Positions 59,766 to 64,000 of a DNA stretch of 64,000 nucleotides are shown piece by piece. Both the position numbers and the translations under genes were made by a program. Below the pieces are notes generated by a model. The model saw only the letters and a list, made by a program, of their open reading frames with translations, was not told where the DNA came from and made no database searches. The stretch is from Skeletonema tropicum (taxonomy: Eukaryota; Bacillariophyta; Thalassiosirophyceae; Thalassiosirales; Thalassiosiraceae). Position 1 is the first letter of the stretch. Every line of letters starts with the position of its first letter. The DNA is taken from positions 932,001 to 996,000 of the forward strand of contig CM074135.1 in the NCBI GenBank assembly GCA_037178625.1, read 5' to 3'.

Positions 59766-62569
59766 ATGATGCAACCATCACAACAATCTCCAGCCAATAT
59801 ATTCACCCTATCAATCTTCGAGGCCATCAAACACGATGATTGGGAGGGTATGATTGCTACCTACGCTGCAGCAGCGTATGATGCCATCCATACACCACTA
59901 GATGTGTCTGGACGGGGTAATAGTGGGCGTAGTAATTCTTATTCGCGTCAAATGGGACATCAGCAGCCTTTGCCCTCATCGTTGATGGCAGCGTTGGTAG
60001 ATGCTGGGGGTCCTAAGCAGCGAGATGGTCGATCCTTCTGTGATGGTAAGAGAGGATCCTTGTGTTTGACTTGAAGTGAAATGTTTGCAGTCTGATACAT
60101 CTAACTCTTTTCTTCTGCAAACAATATTTGTTTTGTGTTCGTGTAGAGAAAATGGATGATGTCCACAAATCCAAATCATCTACTACTCATTCCGAAACAC
60201 TTCAAGAACTTGACAGTATAGTCCGGGATATTATTGGTGCTGAACTATTTGATGCGTATAATGCAAAGAATAAAGTTTCAGAGCAAATGTCATCATCCAA
60301 ACCAGTTGCCAACAGTAGTAGTGCTCGAGCACAATCATCAACAAAGAAGACTCGTCAACATTCACTGGATCAGTTGCTCTTTCACCACCACCACCACCAC
60401 CACCAAACAAAATCTAGTCTTGATTTGGCACAGCAGAAAGAAGATAAGGCATTAGAGAAGGCCATGTGGAATAGTGCGTGCATGTTGAGTAATAGCCGTC
60501 CTTCTCTTTCGTTTGTGATTCGAAAGGAGGATAAGCAGCTCCGTGATGAAAGAGCTATGCGTAACACTGCTCCTCTAAAGAGCATGGAAGAGGATAAGAA
60601 AGGAGATGATAATGGTGAAGAACGCCCTCCTCTATTTGAAGGCAGTGTCGCCAATTCCACTCCAGGGGATGTCATGGATGGGGGAGGTGGGGCTGGCACT
60701 GCTCAGCACCTTGCATGTCTCCTCGACTCTCCTCTAGCACTTGCCATACTAATAGCTCTAGGAGCTAGAGTGGAAGCGCGACATACTGCATTTCGAAGGC
60801 TAGCGATACACGAGGCGGCGTGTGCAGATTCACCTCTTTGCTTGAGTTTGTTGATGGGTGTAGGAACGCGATTCTCACTAGAAGTGATGGAAATTTTAAG
60901 TAGTACTTCTTCATCATCCACTGCATCAGTTGCAGCTGCGCATGAGACTAGGACTAGTTTTTCCAGTGACGATTGCAACTCTAATAACAGTGTGGAAGGC
61001 TGGGCAGAGAGCAAGAAACAACCAAAGAAGAATAAGTTGAATATTTTTTCAGGGTGGAAGAAATCATCCGAGCCGAGTAATCAGCGGAGGGCTGAGGGGA
61101 AGAAGGGATCTGGCCTTATACCTTTTCCACTGGCTTTACGCATTATTTGGGAAGCAATTCAACATGTACGCTGTGGTGAAATCAGTGAATTGGAGGCAGC
61201 AGGCATCATCCTTGATCAAGTCAGGGTGACACGACGAACAAAAGTGTTGCTTGCCATGCAGTGCTCACCATTGGCATCTAAAAGTGAGAATGACGACGAC
61301 AAGGTATCACCGATGTCATCTTCTCTACCATCATTGCCAGGTCTTGGGGGGCTCAACCAACTCTTTCACCCAGTGCAAACGATTCACACTTTAGCCTTTC
61401 ACAAGTGTAACGTCGATGGGCACGGTAACACTCCACTCCACTGGGCCGCCTTCAAAAACAGTGTGCGTGCTATGGACGTTCTTCTGTCTCATGGCGTCGA
61501 TATCAATTATCCTGCCCAGCCAAGTGGTTGGACTCCTTTACACGATGCAGCATATTCGGATGCTGGAGATGCAGTTGCACGACTACTAGCAGCAGGCGCG
61601 ACTGTCGATGCAAGGAGTCACTCAGGAGCTACCCCGTTGTGCTTCGCCGCACAAGAAGATTCTCCTGATGCTGTAAGGATGTTGCTAGAGGCAGGTGCAG
61701 ATCCGTCATGGCGGTGTCTAGGACGCAGTCCAGGCACTCACGTTCGAGCCAACAATGCCGACAACAATCACTTCCACAGCCGTTTCAGTGGATACACGCC
61801 GCTTCACTACTGTGCTCATTATAATGCTGCCAAAGCAGCTCGGTGTTTACTTTTCGGAAGCAAAGGCCAGCATGGCCATACGACATTGGATTTATTGGAA
61901 ATACCAGATCTTAACGACAAATTACCTATTCATGTCGCGGCAGCGCGAGGTAGCAGTGAAGTGTTGAGGGAGCTCCTACACGGTGGAGCTAGAGTGGAAA
62001 CAGCTTCATATCATCAACCATCATCTCCATCAACTCGGGCTGCGATTGCAAGACTGCTTGCTCCTACCTCCGTTCCTGTTGCGATTCCCACTGTCAATGA
62101 TACAGAAGTTGACAATGGTGAACTTAGTTCGAGCCCCCCTGCCGTCATCACACCAGTTTCATCGCCAGTACTTAGGGCAATGATTCCATCTCAGCCAATC
62201 ACATCCTCAAAACCATGGAATTGTTTATCACAGAGGTCAATCGACGAATGCAAACATCTAATTCATGAAGCTGAGATGAACTGGACTCCAGAGCGCCATG
62301 CATTATTCTCACCTTCCGATCGAAATGCAATCTTGGAGGTTTTGCGCGTAGGCAAGAGGTTGGAGCAGAACGGTCAGGGTATTTTTCTCGACCTGTGGCC
62401 GAATATACTGGCATTTTGTGGTCGTGGTTGGTTTGAAGTCGTTGGCGAAGAGGATACCGCAAGCAAGGATGGAGATCATCCAATGCAGTGTTCTTCCAGC
62501 GACGAATCATCTGATGAGGACGTGGAGATGACTCAATTTCAGTTGGACGGCATCACAATCGGTCGATGA
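59766..62569 (+). CDS. Ankyrin-repeat protein
   Basis: Two exons, join(59766-60045, 60147-62569), give 900 aa. The 101-bp intron (GTAAGA...GTGTAG) joins GRSFCD to EKMDDVHK. About five ankyrin repeats span residues 515-715: HGNTPLHWAAFKNSVRAMDVLL, GWTPLHDAAYSDAGDAVARLL, GATPLCFAAQEDSPDAVRMLL, GYTPLHYCAHYNAAKAARCLL and KLPIHVAAARGSSEVLRELL. Earlier, an imperfect, non-canonical repeat pair (about 235-285) may extend the solenoid. An eight-His tract lies near residue 172, and long Ser-rich linkers separate the parts. It is a protein-interaction scaffold; partner unknown. No signal peptide or membrane helix. Confidence 0.85.
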
Positions 62570-62715
62570 AAGAGAAATTATTATCTCATGCTATCTCATT
62601 TACCGTTGTGAAAATATGTTAGGGGAAAGTCCAAATTGTGTATTGTTGCTACGTATGTGTTACAACTAGAAGAATTAAATTATTATAGCGTTTTGTGACA
62701 ATGTACAATAGGTCT

Positions 62716-64000
62716 TCAACTGGAGAGAGCGATCCACTCTGCAAAGACATCCTTCATAATTCCACTGTTAGGTCTTCCTCGTGATGCAATTGACGATCCG
62801 ATAAATTGGTGTGATGAGTGCCAATCTTCATGTGACGCATTTTCTTTCACTGCAAATATATTCCAAGCATGCCCAGTTTCCATTGACGATTGTGTCATTG
62901 CCAGTCTTGAATAGAATGAGTATTCAGTTGCATCATCAGCACCATTTGCGTGGTCTTCACCTTCTTCTATCCTTTGTTGATTTTGGTATGATTCTGCAAT
63001 TGATCTTAAGGATGGCTTTGATAGCAACTTACGCTTTCTTACATTGTTGGCACCAGCTATGTCCAGCGAGCAGCCTATCCAAACATATACAGGTGGCATC
63101 AAATCACGAAGTAACCACGAGGTTGGTCCGACTGGAGCTAAATGACCAATGAGAGGATCAATGAGTCGTGAGTCGTGCTTGGACGCAGAAAAGAGGGATA
63201 ATAGGGAAACACCAAAAGTTACTCACGTTCAATTCCACCATATGTAGCCGATCGTTGATAGTTGCTTTGATCGTGTCCCCAAGGACCCGTCTTGTAGGTG
63301 TGAGTGGTGACGGGTTGAACCAAGGGTGCCAATTCAGTCAGACGAGGAGAAATAACTATTGCAGGAAGATTAGATGCTGATGCCTGGAACAATATTCTTT
63401 GGAGCTTCTCTATACAGTCTGCATAAACGGTAGGTCGTCCAATATTAGGAATTGGTGAATCGATGTCATAGTCAGTTGGTTTGACGACGAGCACGAGTCC
63501 GTTTGTAGGTTGTTTCTTTCTCTTCCTTTCCATGTGTGTAGGCAAAGAGCCTTGTCCGAGCCAGGATACATGTATGTGATCCAACACCTCGCCATCTCTG
63601 TGTCTTTCTTTTTTTAGCCGACTCAACTCACGAGATGCCATCAATGCTTGGTCCATAGTATTATAGAACAATGCGCATGGACGAAGACCTGAGCTTGCTG
63701 TTTCAAAGCCATTCCAAGGAGAAGCTACCAGACGCTGCGCTAATTCAAGGGAGAATATTATCATTGCTCTTCCTTCCGCAGTACCTTTGATATCACTTTG
63801 AAGATGTTCCTTTTCGAGCAAAAAGGAAGCTCCATCTATTTCGATGCCCATTCTTGCTGGTGCTTCCAAGTCCTTCTTTGATACCTTCGATACAGGACGC
63901 TCATCACCATCATTGCTCCATCTCTTGATAGATGCGTATGGACTATGTGTTGGCCGGTAGTCTAGAACAGATGAATGCATCGCATTTGATGCAACATTTG
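62716..64000 (-). CDS. DUF1995 (LPA3-like) protein, 5' end outside the window
   Basis: At least two exons, complement(join(62716-63137, 63227-64000+)). The 89-bp intron (GTGAGT...TTTAG) joins TYGGIE to PPVGPTSWLL; a second acceptor six bases on would also keep the frame. The frame stays open to the right edge, so the first exon is probably incomplete; an ATG at 63980 is possible. RPCALFYNTMDQALMA, LVLVVKPTDYDID, and PAIVISPRLTELAPL followed by LLRDLMPPVYVWIGCSLD match DUF1995, the family of the plant plastid protein LPA3, needed for photosystem II assembly. Plastid location cannot be checked without the N-terminus. Confidence 0.7.

Overview
The window looks like nuclear DNA of a heterokont alga, most likely a centric diatom of the Thalassiosira/Skeletonema kind. 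Several proteins begin with a signal peptide followed directly by a Phe-containing ASAFAP-like motif (FAFAP at 86-532, VQAFAP in the vinyl-reductase-like protein, CNAFLTP, VSAFVSS, IAFSP), the hallmark of plastid import through a four-membrane envelope. Introns are few and short (about 84-114 bp, GTAAG-type donors). Genes are dense, on both strands, and several convergent neighbours end only 11-129 bp apart. I assigned the organism by inference; there is no marker gene.

Layout. 1-4.9 kb: a plastid rubredoxin-like protein, an unrecognised two-part ORF with an apparent frameshift, a plastid thioredoxin-like protein and a citrate-type mitochondrial carrier. 4.9-11.3 kb: no convincing gene. Instead there is a head-to-head inverted duplication of 2 x 2370 bp without spacer (4949-7318 / 7319-9688), built of ~184-bp tandem repeats and of a module bounded by 68-bp palindromes. 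The inserted module is framed by a 5-bp ACTAT duplication, and the array decays rightwards. 11.3-32.7 kb: UTP21/WDR36, a TMEM205-like protein, a 2OG-Fe(II) oxygenase, formamidopyrimidine-DNA glycosylase, a GT32 glycosyltransferase, an ABCB half transporter, a mitochondrial-carrier-family protein with a signal peptide, a bromodomain protein, a CP12-like protein, a CaaX-ending protein and a tail-anchored Rrp6-like exonuclease. 32.9-33.3 kb: a dispersed copy of the ~184-bp repeat. 33.5-45.2 kb: a DUF1769 protein, a hAT-type MITE, a SnoaL-like small protein, a TraB-domain protein and a 2559-aa BLTP2/FMP27/SABRE bridge-like lipid transfer protein in one exon. 45.6-64 kb: an unknown secretory protein, sterol C14-reductase, an inverted-repeat element, a multi-span membrane protein, an HD phosphohydrolase, a second hAT-type MITE lying against the start of a plastid protein gene, a BciB/HCAR-type reductase, a minisatellite, a secreted Cys/Trp-rich protein, an ankyrin protein and a DUF1995 plastid-type protein running off the right edge.

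How the genes fit together. They are ordinary eukaryotic housekeeping and plastid functions (rRNA processing, DNA repair, sterol and chlorophyll synthesis, lipid transfer, metabolite transport) with no operon-like logic. Several pairs are divergent and share a promoter interval, for example Fpg/GT32, ABCB/carrier, BLTP2/unknown and HD/DUF3598-like. The most unusual content is the nested palindromic repeat locus at 4.9-10.1 kb.
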